Source of the DNA: an uncultured Bacilli bacterium
GTDB taxonomy: Bacteria > Bacillota_I > Bacilli_A > RF39 > UBA660
Assembly (NCBI GenBank): GCA_947627975.1
Contig: CANQYB010000008.1
Coordinates: 1 to 42,302, forward strand
Direction: 5' to 3'
Length of the DNA stretch: 42,302 nucleotides
The translations under genes and the position numbers were made by a program. Positions within the stretch are counted from its first letter, which is position 1; each line of letters begins with the position of its first letter. This document shows, one piece after another, positions 1 through 8,300 of the stretch. A model generated the notes under the pieces. It was not told where the DNA came from. It made no database searches and saw only the letters and a list, made by a program, of their open reading frames with translations.

Positions 1-1041
1 AAAACCGGAACATTATCTTTAAGTTTTTCAGATAAAACACCTTCATTTAACGCTACGGAAATAAGTCCTGGATGGAGCAAGACAAAAGAAGTAACAGTAG
101 AAAATACTGGAAGTGTAGATGTGACATATGATTTAGTGTGGTTAAAACTTGATAATGAAATATTAAAAGATGAGTTAGTATACACAATAACATGTACAAG
201 TGGATGTAAAGGCCTTACTGAAAGTAAAGTGCCAGAAGCAGGAGAAAACTTAGGAATAATAAAAGGGCAAACAATAAAAAGTAAAGAAATTCAAACATAT
301 AAAATAACTTTTCAATTAAAAGAAACAAGTAAAAACCAAGATTATAATCAAGGATTAACAATCGAGGGAACAATAGGAATAAAAGAAAGTGGAAGCTATG
401 AAGAAAAAGACAGAAGTATAGTAAGAGAAGGATTAGAACTATTATATAATAAAAGAAGTTTAGAAAATGCAAGTGATACATTAATAGACAAATCAGGAAA
501 TAGATATAATGGAAAAGTAGAAGGTGCAACAAAAACAAGTGAAGGACTTTCATTTGACGGGACAAATGATTATGTAGTAATTGGTGAACTTAATTATGAT
601 TATGTAACAGTGGAAGCAGTATTTATCTCAAATAATATATCAGATATTGGGCACATAATCTCGAATGTTGAAAATGGTGGCTATTCTCTATCTAATAAAA
701 ATAATACTATTGATTTAGGAGTTCGTATAAATAATGAATATAAAAGTAAATCATCAACAATTAGTTCAAAAACTAAATATCATGTAGTTGGAACATACGA
801 CGGATTTGATTCAAAAATATATATAAATGGAAAAGAACAAACACCAAGTTTACATATTACAGATACATTAATAAAAATTGGAAAGCCAGGAAATAAAACT
901 AAATTAGTTTTAGGATGTAATCCAAGTGGTTCAAATTGCACCGGCGGTTATTTTGATGGAATAATATCCAATGTAAAAGTATATAGTAGAGCATTAACAG
1001 AGGCTGAAGTATTAAAAAATTATAATGCTTTACAAAATTAA
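1..1041 (+). CDS. Secreted TasA/camelysin-like protein with C-terminal LamG (concanavalin-like) domain, 5' partial
   Basis: The reading frame is open from the first base, so this is the 3' part of a longer gene; the ORF-track start at 121 is an internal GTG. The first ~100 residues (TGTLSLSFSD, then ISPGWSKTKEVTVENTGSVDVTYDL) look like the beta-sandwich of TasA/camelysin-type secreted proteins, with an 'N-terminal strand, then SPG..W.K...V.NTG' pattern. A LamG/concanavalin-like domain follows: GLSFDGTNDYVVI, then HVVGTYDG, IYINGKEQ and the typical end FDGIISNVKVYSRALTEAEV. Such domains usually bind carbohydrate or matrix. The C-terminus shows neither a membrane anchor nor a sorting signal. 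The protein is probably secreted, but the signal peptide lies outside the window. Domain calls are from motif recognition only. Confidence 0.8.
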   Translation, partial: KTGTLSLSFSDKTPSFNATEISPGWSKTKEVTVENTGSVDVTYDLVWLKLDNEILKDELVYTITCTSGCKGLTESKVPEAGENLGIIKGQTIKSKEIQTYKITFQLKETSKNQDYNQGLTIEGTIGIKESGSYEEKDRSIVREGLELLYNKRSLENASDTLIDKSGNRYNGKVEGATKTSEGLSFDGTNDYVVIGELNYDYVTVEAVFISNNISDIGHIISNVENGGYSLSNKNNTIDLGVRINNEYKSKSSTISSKTKYHVVGTYDGFDSKIYINGKEQTPSLHITDTLIKIGKPGNKTKLVLGCNPSGSNCTGGYFDGIISNVKVYSRALTEAEVLKNYNALQN

Positions 1042-1047
1042 AAAAAC

Positions 1048-1056
1048 TTATCCACA
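1048..1056 (+). promoter_or_regulatory. Perfect DnaA-box-like 9-mer
   Basis: TTATCCACA matches the DnaA box consensus exactly. It sits 5 bp upstream of the -35 element of the next promoter. Only one copy is visible here and no origin-like cluster surrounds it, so it may be chance or a regulatory site. Confidence 0.25.
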
Positions 1057-1061
1057 AAAAC

Positions 1062-1092
1062 TTGACTGGGGGGGGTAGTATCATTATATAAT
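1062..1092 (+). promoter_or_regulatory. Promoter with G8 tract in the spacer (putative phase-variable promoter)
   Basis: TTGACT (1062-1067) is followed directly by eight consecutive G (1068-1075) and then overlapping -10 candidates TATATA (1085-1090, spacer 17) and TATAAT (1087-1092, spacer 19). A G8 run is striking in such an AT-rich sequence and I see no other of that length in the window. Because the tract is inside the spacer, gain or loss of a G would change -35/-10 spacing and hence promoter strength. The promoter serves the wall-anchored protein that starts at 1115. Confidence 0.7.
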
Positions 1093-1114
1093 AATATTAA
1101 GAAAGGAGAAAAAA

Positions 1115-1840
1115 ATGAAAAAAATATTGTTTTTAATTACAGGATTTATAATTAGTTTAGCATTCATTCCAAATGTTTTTGCTCTTACATTAAAAGAAGT
1201 CTCTGATATAACTGGAAATGATACTAAAATTTCTGGCGAAAGTGAAGTTACAAAAATTGATGATAAGACTACGAAGATAACTTATAAAAATGCTGAATTT
1301 TATTATGCTTCAGAGGAAACAAATGATGCAGGTTTTAGACCAAAAGAAAATGCTTGGATAGGAATTAAAGTTGCTTATCCTGAAGGAGTAACTGATGATT
1401 CTTATGATATTTATGTTAATGGCGAATTATATGAAGATGGTGGTGTAAAAAAAGAATCATCTTATTCTGAATGGTTTGGTATTAATTTAAAAAGACTTAA
1501 TGAAGCTATAGAAAATAATACTAAAATAACTTATAGAATTGCATTTGATTGGGATAAAAAAGATGACAAAGAAGACCAAGTTGTTATAATTGAAATTGAT
1601 CCAATGTCAATTTCATTATATAAAACACAAGATAAATCTGAAGAAGTATGGACTCCTGCTATTGCATTAGAAAAAAAAGCTGAATTAGATAAAGCTAATA
1701 AACAAGAAGACCAAGCAAAAAAAGAAACAGAAAAAAATCAAAATCCTAATACAAGTGATATAAATTTATTAGCAACTGTTGGAACAATTCTTGTAAGTGC
1801 TTTATGTGTTTTATACATATTTAAAAAAAGATTTAATTAA
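1115..1840 (+). CDS. Sortase-type cell-wall-anchored surface protein
   Basis: This 241-residue protein has an N-terminal signal peptide (MKKILFLITGFIISLAF, cleavage likely near VFA-LT). Its acidic extracellular region of about 180 residues matches no family I recognise, and a charged, coiled-coil-like linker rich in Lys, Glu and Gln follows (about 185-208). The C-terminus is a cell-wall sorting signal: NPNTSD at about residue 210, a hydrophobic helix, then the positive tail KKRFN. The motif resembles NPxTx/NPxTG-type sortase substrates rather than LPXTG. The start is supported by GAAAGGAG eight bases upstream. Expression is probably controlled by the G8-containing promoter just upstream, as expected of a phase-variable surface antigen. 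No sortase gene is in the window. The ligand is unknown. Confidence 0.8.
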   Translation: MKKILFLITGFIISLAFIPNVFALTLKEVSDITGNDTKISGESEVTKIDDKTTKITYKNAEFYYASEETNDAGFRPKENAWIGIKVAYPEGVTDDSYDIYVNGELYEDGGVKKESSYSEWFGINLKRLNEAIENNTKITYRIAFDWDKKDDKEDQVVIIEIDPMSISLYKTQDKSEEVWTPAIALEKKAELDKANKQEDQAKKETEKNQNPNTSDINLLATVGTILVSALCVLYIFKKRFN

Positions 1841-1870
1841 AAAAATTTAAATAATAAATTGTTATTTAGA

Positions 1871-1918
1871 ATAAAACCCTAATTTAATTTTAAATTGGGG
1901 TTTTATAATTAAAATTTT
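1871..1918 (+). terminator. Rho-independent terminator of the wall-protein gene
   Basis: ATAAAACCC-TAATTT pairs with AAATT-GGGGTTTTAT (stem about 1871-1906, loop AATTTT, one G-U pair). An AT-rich, T-rich tail follows on the + strand. Confidence 0.75.
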
Positions 1919-1921
1919 TTT

Positions 1922-1955
1922 TGGCAAAAAAGAAAAGACTAACTTTAGTAGTCTT
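1922..1955 (-). terminator. Terminator of the leftward cluster (possibly bidirectional)
   Basis: AAGACTA (1935-1941) pairs with TAGTCTT (1949-1955). On the minus strand the stem is followed by TTTCTTTTTTG, a good U-tract for the leftward genes. On the plus strand AATTTTTT follows, so it may work both ways. Confidence 0.7.
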
Positions 1956-1984
1956 AATTTTTTAATTACCATAAAAGTAAATTG

Positions 1985-2167
1985 TTATCTATAATAATAT
2001 GGAGGATAATAATTATAACCATAATTATAACTATATCCTGGATAAGGATAATTATATATTGGTCTTGGTCTAGTTAAACCAACTGCTGCTCCACCTGTTA
2101 CAGCTCCTACTAAAAAGGGAAAGAAAAATCCTCCTCTTAAGTTATTATTATATGGGTAATAACGCAT
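1985..2167 (-). CDS. Small Tyr/Pro/Gly-rich protein with one hydrophobic segment
   Basis: A 60-residue protein beginning MRYYPYNNNLRGGFFFPF. The ORF-track start (66 aa) is rejected because its first codons, ATGAAAGGGG, are the ribosome binding site: AAAGGGG lies 8 bases before the second ATG. There is one glycine/alanine-rich hydrophobic segment (FPFLVGAVTGGAAVGL), then RPRP and a C-terminal tail that is mostly Tyr, Pro, Asn and Gly (YNYPYPGYSYNYGYNYYPPYYYR). This composition recalls small envelope or coat-like proteins of Firmicutes, but I recognise no specific family. It is last in the leftward cluster and is preceded by its own inverted repeat, so it may have its own control. Confidence 0.65.
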   Translation of the reverse strand: MRYYPYNNNLRGGFFFPFLVGAVTGGAAVGLTRPRPIYNYPYPGYSYNYGYNYYPPYYYR

Positions 2168-2179
2168 ACTAAAAACCCC

Positions 2180-2199
2180 TTTCATAATATTTTATGAAA
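2180..2199 (-). promoter_or_regulatory. Perfect inverted repeat upstream of the 60-residue gene
   Basis: TTTCATAA-TATT-TTATGAAA has 8-bp perfect arms. It lies immediately upstream of the AAAGGGG ribosome binding site of the minus-strand gene, where an operator or a 5'-UTR hairpin would sit. Chance is possible in AT-rich DNA. Confidence 0.35.
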
Positions 2200-2213
2200 T
2201 TAAAATAAAAGAG

Positions 2214-3053
2214 TTAATTATTATATAATCTATATAAGTTAATTGATGGTTTATTTAAAAAACGATAGGGATAGTTGGAAGTTCCAATTCCACTTGATAT
2301 AAATAAGTCAGTTTTATCTAGTTTATAATAACTTTCATTATATATTTTAGCACCATCATAATTATAAATTGCTCCTATAAAAGGAATTCTTATTTGTCCG
2401 CCATGAGAATGACCTGCTAAAATCAAGTCAAAATTATTTTTCTTTATATTTTTAATTTCATCAGGAGTATGTATTAGTAAAATTTTATATAAACTATTAT
2501 CATTATTAGATATTTTTTCATAATCGGGATTTTTAGTATCAACTCCACTAATTACTATAGGAGTATTACTTTCGTAATATATTAATTCACTTGAATTATC
2601 TAAAAAAATAAAATTAGACGTTGATATAATAGTTTTAAAATTATTATTAGCATAATCATCTTCACCATTAATAGCAAATTTTTGAATATTTGCTTCCAAT
2701 GAATTCATAAAAGTATTTAAGACTTCTATATCTTTATTATTATATTTTACTTCATCGGAAAATAAATCACCAGTAAATACAATAATATCTGGTTTATAGT
2801 TATTAACTTCTTTTATAATATATTTTAAATCGTTTTCAAAAACTGTCGTTTTATAGTGAATGTCAGATATGTGAATAATTTTCAAGCCATTAATATTTTT
2901 ATTAATTTTTTCATTTTTAATTCCATATTCTTTAACAATTAATCCTTTGGGATAATAATATTTAGCTAAAACAAATATTAATATAAATATAAGAATTAAA
3001 TTAGTTACTATGTATAACAAAAAATTTTTCTTTTTTTTCTTTTCTTTTTTCAT
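2214..3053 (-). CDS. Membrane-anchored metallophosphoesterase (YaeI/YkuE-like) with altered GNHD motif
   Basis: This is a 279-residue calcineurin-like phosphoesterase. A very basic N-terminus (MKKEKKKKKN) and one membrane helix (about 11-31) tether it to the membrane. The metal motifs run in order: HISDIH (61-66), FTGDLF (GD at 95-96), then INGEDDY where the family normally has GNHD, LLIHTPD (His195) and AGHSHGGQ (His215, His217). The second-block Asn and His, which bind metal and stabilise the transition state, are replaced by Glu131 and Asp132. Known members act on phospholipid-type or other phosphodiester substrates, so this one may have altered metal use or activity. AGGAG precedes the start and overlaps the stop of the upstream protease gene, indicating coupled translation. 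Confidence 0.85.
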   Translation of the reverse strand: MKKEKKKKKNFLLYIVTNLILIFILIFVLAKYYYPKGLIVKEYGIKNEKINKNINGLKIIHISDIHYKTTVFENDLKYIIKEVNNYKPDIIVFTGDLFSDEVKYNNKDIEVLNTFMNSLEANIQKFAINGEDDYANNNFKTIISTSNFIFLDNSSELIYYESNTPIVISGVDTKNPDYEKISNNDNSLYKILLIHTPDEIKNIKKNNFDLILAGHSHGGQIRIPFIGAIYNYDGAKIYNESYYKLDKTDLFISSGIGTSNYPYRFLNKPSINLYRLYNN

Positions 3054-3062
3054 TATTTTCTC

Positions 3063-3770
3063 CTAACATAAAACAATAATTAATAAGACAAATAGATTAT
3101 GTATTGCATGAGTTAAAATTGAAGTATTAATATTATTTGTTTTAAAATAAGCATATGCAAAACAAAATCCTAAAGAACCATAGGGAAGAATATATAATAA
3201 TTCATGTATAAAACTGCTTAAAGAAGTAGCTGTTAATAATGTTTCAAAAACATGTATTCCACCAAATAAAAGACCAGATATTATAGAATATAAAATTATA
3301 TTTTTAAACCCTTTTTTTAAGGAAGCCCTAAAAATAAGCTCTTCAATAAATGGCCCATAAAAAATGACTGAAAATATAAAATAGGTTGGATTTGTTTTTA
3401 AAATTTTTCTATTAATCTCTTCATTGTTAGCTATTGAGCCTTTAAATATAAAATTATTAATTATTAAATTAAACACTATCATTAATGTTAATCCTATTAT
3501 CCATAATTTTAAATGATACTTAATATCTTTTTTTATATTTAGTGATTTATTAATATCTTTTTTAAATATAAAAGTAAACAAAATCATTTCTAATAAACAT
3601 GTTATAATTAAAACTAGATTATAAATAATTTTATCATTTAAATTAAAAAAAGAAATTTTTTTAAATATATTAACTACTATTGGTTGAAATACAAGATGTA
3701 TTAAAAATAGACTAATAGTTAATAACATATAATTTCCCATATTTTTAATTTGTATTTTTAATTCCTTCAT
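3063..3770 (-). CDS. CPBP-family intramembrane glutamic protease (Abi/CAAX type)
   Basis: A polytopic membrane protein of 235 residues with the three CPBP motifs near its C-terminal half: EELIFR (Glu pair plus Arg), FGGIH (FxxxH) and HAIHN (HxxxN). Family members are intramembrane endopeptidases that process prenylated or peptide substrates, sometimes in bacteriocin self-immunity or surface-protein processing. The track start (TTG at 3827) is rejected because it lies inside a well-formed promoter (TTGCCA-17-TATATT). The ATG at 3770 has AGGA eight bases upstream. It is the first gene of a leftward cluster with the phosphoesterase. Its substrate is unknown; the nearby secreted proteins could be candidates, but nothing in the sequence shows it. 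Confidence 0.85.
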   Translation of the reverse strand: MKELKIQIKNMGNYMLLTISLFLIHLVFQPIVVNIFKKISFFNLNDKIIYNLVLIITCLLEMILFTFIFKKDINKSLNIKKDIKYHLKLWIIGLTLMIVFNLIINNFIFKGSIANNEEINRKILKTNPTYFIFSVIFYGPFIEELIFRASLKKGFKNIILYSIISGLLFGGIHVFETLLTATSLSSFIHELLYILPYGSLGFCFAYAYFKTNNINTSILTHAIHNLFVLLIIVLC

Positions 3771-3791
3771 TTTATCAATCCTATCAAAATA

Positions 3792-3820
3792 AATATAGCA
3801 TATAAAAAAAATTATGGCAA
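3792..3820 (-). promoter_or_regulatory. Promoter of the CPBP-phosphoesterase cluster
   Basis: On the minus strand TTGCCA (3820-3815), a 17-bp spacer ending in TGC, and TATATT (3797-3792) form an extended -10 sigma-A promoter. It fixes the protease start at 3770. Confidence 0.65.
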
Positions 3821-3837
3821 TAAACAAGTATATTTGA

Positions 3838-3843
3838 TATAAT
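3838..3843 (+). promoter_or_regulatory. -10 element for the first surface module
   Basis: TATAAT lies 26 bp upstream of the 242-residue gene, with AAGGAGG between them. The -35 position (TGGCAA) is weak and overlaps the divergent promoter's -35, so the two directions may compete. Confidence 0.4.
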
Positions 3844-3869
3844 TTAATTGATAATAAGGAGGATTATTA

Positions 3870-4598
3870 ATGAAATTTTTTAACTACTTTTTTTTATTAA
3901 TTATTAGTTTTATAATTATTAGTATTTCTCCTAAGGCTCTTACTGATAACTGTTCAAATAAGGAAAATCTAGAACTACAAAAAGCTGCTAGTCAAGTAAA
4001 AATTGGTTATACATATAAAAATGTAACTGATACGTCTTTATTAAATAATAAATCAGTTGAATTTACAATTAATATTAATAATATGTCTGATAATATTTAT
4101 ATTGATGTTTTTGGGATTCCTACTGTTTTAAAATCTACATATTATAAAAGTAATGAAATAGCTGGTGTTATTAGCATTGGAAATTTGCCTTCTTATACTC
4201 AAAATACTTATACTTTGCAAATTAAATCGAATAATTATAATTGTAAAGATAAATTAATTGTTTCTAAACAAATAGTTACACCAAAATATAATGAATTTTC
4301 TGAAAGTTCAGAATGTAAAGAATATCCTAAATTTTCTCTTTGTCAAAAATTTTATAATACTTCTGTTACATATGAAGAATTTTTATCTAAACTTAATAAT
4401 TATATAGATAGTTTAAATCAAGTGAAAAAAACTAGTTCTATAGAAAAAAAAGAAGAAGAAAAAAAGACAGTTGATTATTTAAAAGAAGTTTTTAATCAAA
4501 ATAAAAAAGTTTTATTATATATTTTGTTATCAATAATAGTTGTAGTATTAATAATTGGAATTATTGTTGTTATTAGAAAGAAATTAATTATTAAATAA
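3870..4598 (+). CDS. Type-I membrane protein, module A accessory 1
   Basis: This 242-residue protein has a signal peptide (MKFFNYFFLLIISFIIISISPKAL), an extracytoplasmic Ig-like region, a short Lys/Glu-rich stalk (KKEEEKKTVDYL), one C-terminal membrane helix (about 212-234) and the tail RKKLIIK. The end of the ectodomain carries TPKYNEFSES, then CKEYPKFSLCQKF. The same signature, 'TP..N.......C+..P.F..CQ.[FW]', is present in the three other small membrane proteins at 4614, 10187 and 10948, so the four form one family I cannot name. It is first of a set with the 257-residue gene and the 1566-residue giant. It probably sits at the cell surface as a partner, chaperone or tether for that giant; this role is inference from co-occurrence. 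Confidence 0.8.
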   Translation: MKFFNYFFLLIISFIIISISPKALTDNCSNKENLELQKAASQVKIGYTYKNVTDTSLLNNKSVEFTININNMSDNIYIDVFGIPTVLKSTYYKSNEIAGVISIGNLPSYTQNTYTLQIKSNNYNCKDKLIVSKQIVTPKYNEFSESSECKEYPKFSLCQKFYNTSVTYEEFLSKLNNYIDSLNQVKKTSSIEKKEEEKKTVDYLKEVFNQNKKVLLYILLSIIVVVLIIGIIVVIRKKLIIK

Positions 4599-4613
4599 TA
4601 GGATAGTGATAAA

Positions 4614-5387
4614 ATGAAAATAATAAATAAATTAATTTTTTGTACTATTTTTACCTTTTTATTTTTTGGTGTTAAAAATAATATTTTTGCACAAGAATTA
4701 TGTAATGATACCAAAGTAGCTGAAAATATTAAAGTAAAATATGAATTAAAAAATGAAACTATAAAAAATTATAATCCATGTCCAGATAAGGAATGTGATC
4801 CTCATACATGGGAAGTAAATCCTCCTAAGGGATATTATTATAATTTAATTATTAGTAATTTAAACAAGGGTATGTATGTTGAAATTAGTAATGATTATAA
4901 AGAAAATTATGAGACAATTGATGAAAGTTTATTTCCATCAAAAGAAACTTTTGATGATACAAAATTTGTTGACAATTTATTAGTATATGAATCTACAAGA
5001 ATCTACTATATGGTAAATTATACAATAGATATTTATGATAAAAATAGTTCTTGTTTGTTAAAAACTTTAAAAATAAAAACTCCATTTTATAATGAGTATA
5101 AAAATAATAATAAAAATATTTGTAAAAAAATACCAAAATTTAAATATTGCCAAGATTGGCTAACTGAAAAAATAACAGAAAAATCTTTTTATAATAAAGC
5201 ATTGAGTTATGCAAATAAAAATAATATTAATATAAATAAAGAAATTCCAGATATATATAAAGAAAATAAAGAAGTAAATAATGTTAAAAATAAAATAAAT
5301 TTAAAATTAATTTCATTATTAATTTTAGGAGTGCTTGTTATTTTAACTATTATAACTGGCATAATAGTTAGGAGTAAAAGAAAATGA
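4614..5387 (+). CDS. Type-I membrane protein, module A accessory 2
   Basis: A 257-residue protein with signal peptide (MKIINKLIFCTIFTFLFFGV), ectodomain, C-terminal membrane helix (about 230-251) and tail RSKRK. It is a clear paralogue of the 241-residue protein at 10948: both have CP..EC....W...PP+GYYY near residues 50-75, then N.....YVEISN, then C-K-KI-P/S and a final C..W. Compared with its partner at 3870 it carries an extra N-terminal Cys-containing insert (PCPDKECDPHTW). The start is 15 bp after the preceding stop. Its stop overlaps the next start as ATGA, coupling translation to the 1566-residue giant and suggesting the two are made in step. Function unknown. Confidence 0.8.
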   Translation: MKIINKLIFCTIFTFLFFGVKNNIFAQELCNDTKVAENIKVKYELKNETIKNYNPCPDKECDPHTWEVNPPKGYYYNLIISNLNKGMYVEISNDYKENYETIDESLFPSKETFDDTKFVDNLLVYESTRIYYMVNYTIDIYDKNSSCLLKTLKIKTPFYNEYKNNNKNICKKIPKFKYCQDWLTEKITEKSFYNKALSYANKNNININKEIPDIYKENKEVNNVKNKINLKLISLLILGVLVILTIITGIIVRSKRK

Positions 5388-8300
5388 AAAAGAAATTTTG
5401 GAAATTATTATTTTTAATTATTTTTAGTTGTTTTTTTTCATTATTAAAGACAAATGCTATGGAAGTTTTCTATGATTCTATACCTAGCTTATGGCATTGG
5501 GCAAAATCAAATTATGGTACTAGCATATATGTTTCTTCTCCTGATTATGGAAATTATAATGGTCAAAACGTGGAGTTATATTGTGTATCTCCTCAAAAAA
5601 ATAGTCCATCTTCTGTAAATGTAAAAAATATTTTAACATCGGATAAATGTAAAAAAAGTGATTCTTTTGAATGTTCCATGATTTATGTTTTAAGTAGCAA
5701 TTATAATTGGCAAACAAAACTTTTAGCTTCACGTTTAGTTGCATCAAAATATAATAAACTTGATGGAGATGGAATATGGGGTAATGGAAATGATGGCATT
5801 TATGATTGTTCTAGGAAAAGGATTGAAGGAAAATCTAATAATTGTGAACCATATTGGCAAAATTACGGTAGTTATAAAGATGCTGTAACATTATATAAAA
5901 ATGCTATAAACAAAAATAATTTAGATTTTTCTAAAAAAGAAAAACTTTATAAATTACATATGGCATCTTATAATAATGCTTTTCAGCAATACTATTTTAT
6001 AACATCAGAAAATAAAACTTGTGAAAACACTGATTATCCATATAAAAAAATAAATGATAAAATTTCAATTAGAAATACAAAAAATACCTATACTAGCTCT
6101 GCTAATGAATGTTATACTGAGTTAAAAACTTGTAAAGATTGGACTACTTATTATATTAAAACTAAAAATAAAAGTATATCAGATTCTTTGAATAATCAAG
6201 GATATAAATTTAAATCTTCAGAAGAATTTACTTATAAAAATGAAACATACAAAATGAAAAATTCAACACTAAACATTAATTCATGTAAAAAAAATATTTT
6301 TGATGCACCTTTAATGTCTTGTGTTACAGAGAAATGTTTTAAAAAAGTTGAACAAAAATGTCCTGAAAATACATATAAAACATTTAATGGATCTATTTAT
6401 AAAAGAAATACAAAAAAAACATACACTACATCTTCTAAAGAATGTTACACTGAGTTAAAAACTTGTGAAAATTGGTTAATTTATTATTACGAAAATCAAA
6501 ATCAATCAGTAAAAGATCAGTATTCTTATTTAGATAATAGAGCAGGAAAATTTAAGGTTATTGATAGTAAAACAATTGATAAAGATAATGGCTTTACATA
6601 TTTAATTAATGAAAGTAAAAGAAAAAATGTAGTAACTTCTGCTAATTGTAAAATAAATGGTAAAAATTATTGGGATTCTTCTAATAATAAACCAAATTTG
6701 TATTGTTTAAAGCATGTCTGTATGTTACCAACTTGTGCATCATTTGAAAATAAGTCATATACAGGATATTTATATAAGGGATCTAATAATACTCAATTGA
6801 GTAAATTTAGTCCAACAGATGATGATATCATAAAAACATGTTTTAAAAAACCAACTTGTGGAGAATATAAAAATTTGAAATTTTCTGGTTACGTATATAG
6901 TGGACCAGATAGTAAAACTGTTGATACTACTGATATATTTAATATAGACAAAGTGGCCCAAGGAAAAGGTAGTACTCCACTAACATCTTCATTTAAAAAT
7001 TTTATGAATGAATATAAAGATAATAATATTACTATTAAAAATAATAAAATAATAAATGTTACTACAAATGTTGTTGGGGCTTATAACAATTATATTATTA
7101 AAAATACATGTTTTAAAAACAAGGCAACATGCAGTGATAAAATAAATGAATTTCAGTTAACAAATTATGTTAAAACAAATAATGGTTGGTTAAAAGAAAA
7201 AGAAAATCCCAAAAATACATCAATAGATATAAATGCTTCAAAAGATGAGGTTTTAAAAACATGTTATTCTAATCCAATAAGTACTTGTAAAGATTGGGCA
7301 TTATTTTTTGCTAATAATAAATATAAAGAACAGTTAAACCCATATGACAACTCATTTAAGGAATATAAATTTGATGATTATGATGCATTTACATATAAAG
7401 AAACAAAATATAATCTAAAAAATGAAAATACAAAACTAAGTAGTACTAAATGTAGCAATAATGGCGGATGGGATAATGCTTATAATGGGCCTAAACTTGA
7501 ATGCTTAAAAAATGTATGCTTTGATATTGATACCTCAAAAAAAAGTTGCCCAGAAGATAAATATAAAACTATAAAAGGTGTTGTCTATAAAAGAAATACA
7601 AAAAAAACATATACCGTAAATATTAATGAATGTTATGATAAAGAACTTTCTACATGTGAAGATTGGGCAAGTTTTTATTTTAACAATAAAAAAAGTATAA
7701 AGAATTATTTTCCAGAGTGGTATACTAATGACAATCATAATGATGGTAATTTAGAAAGTTATGGATATCATTATTCATCACCAAGCTCATACAAAGTATT
7801 TAAATATGATGGTGATGGTAAAATTTATGTGTATAATGAATTAAAGAAAAATGATAAATTAGAAAAAAGTAATTCTAGTGTAACAAGTATTTGTAACTTT
7901 GATCATATGCCAAATGAACCAAATGATTGGCAATATATTTATTGGAATAATTATGATTCAAGTCGTCCTCATAATTTTATTTATGATAAAGAAAATGAAG
8001 ATTATATTAAAAAATTAAAAAAAGATTTACCTAAAATGTATTGTGTAAGAGCATATTGCTATGATCCAAAAGATGAAATAAAATCAGATTGTGATAATGT
8101 TGATCCAAATTTTAAAGGATCATTTACTGGAAAAGGAACATTTGACTATAATATTTATAGTTCAATTAAAGATGATAAAACAAAAGATAATTATATCAAA
8201 ACTTGTAAATGTAATTGCAATTCTTCACCTGATGCCATAAATGCAGGATGCAGCTTAAAAAGTGGTGCTTGGAATAATGAAACTTATAACAATTTAAATG

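Noticed and set aside
215-565. Minus-strand ORF of 116 aa inside the LamG gene
   Set aside because: Leu/Phe-rich shadow of the plus-strand coding sequence, no ribosome binding site; same for 899-1084.
3771-3827. TTG start extending the CPBP protease by 19 residues
   Set aside because: It lies inside a good -35/-10 promoter, so it would not be in the transcript.
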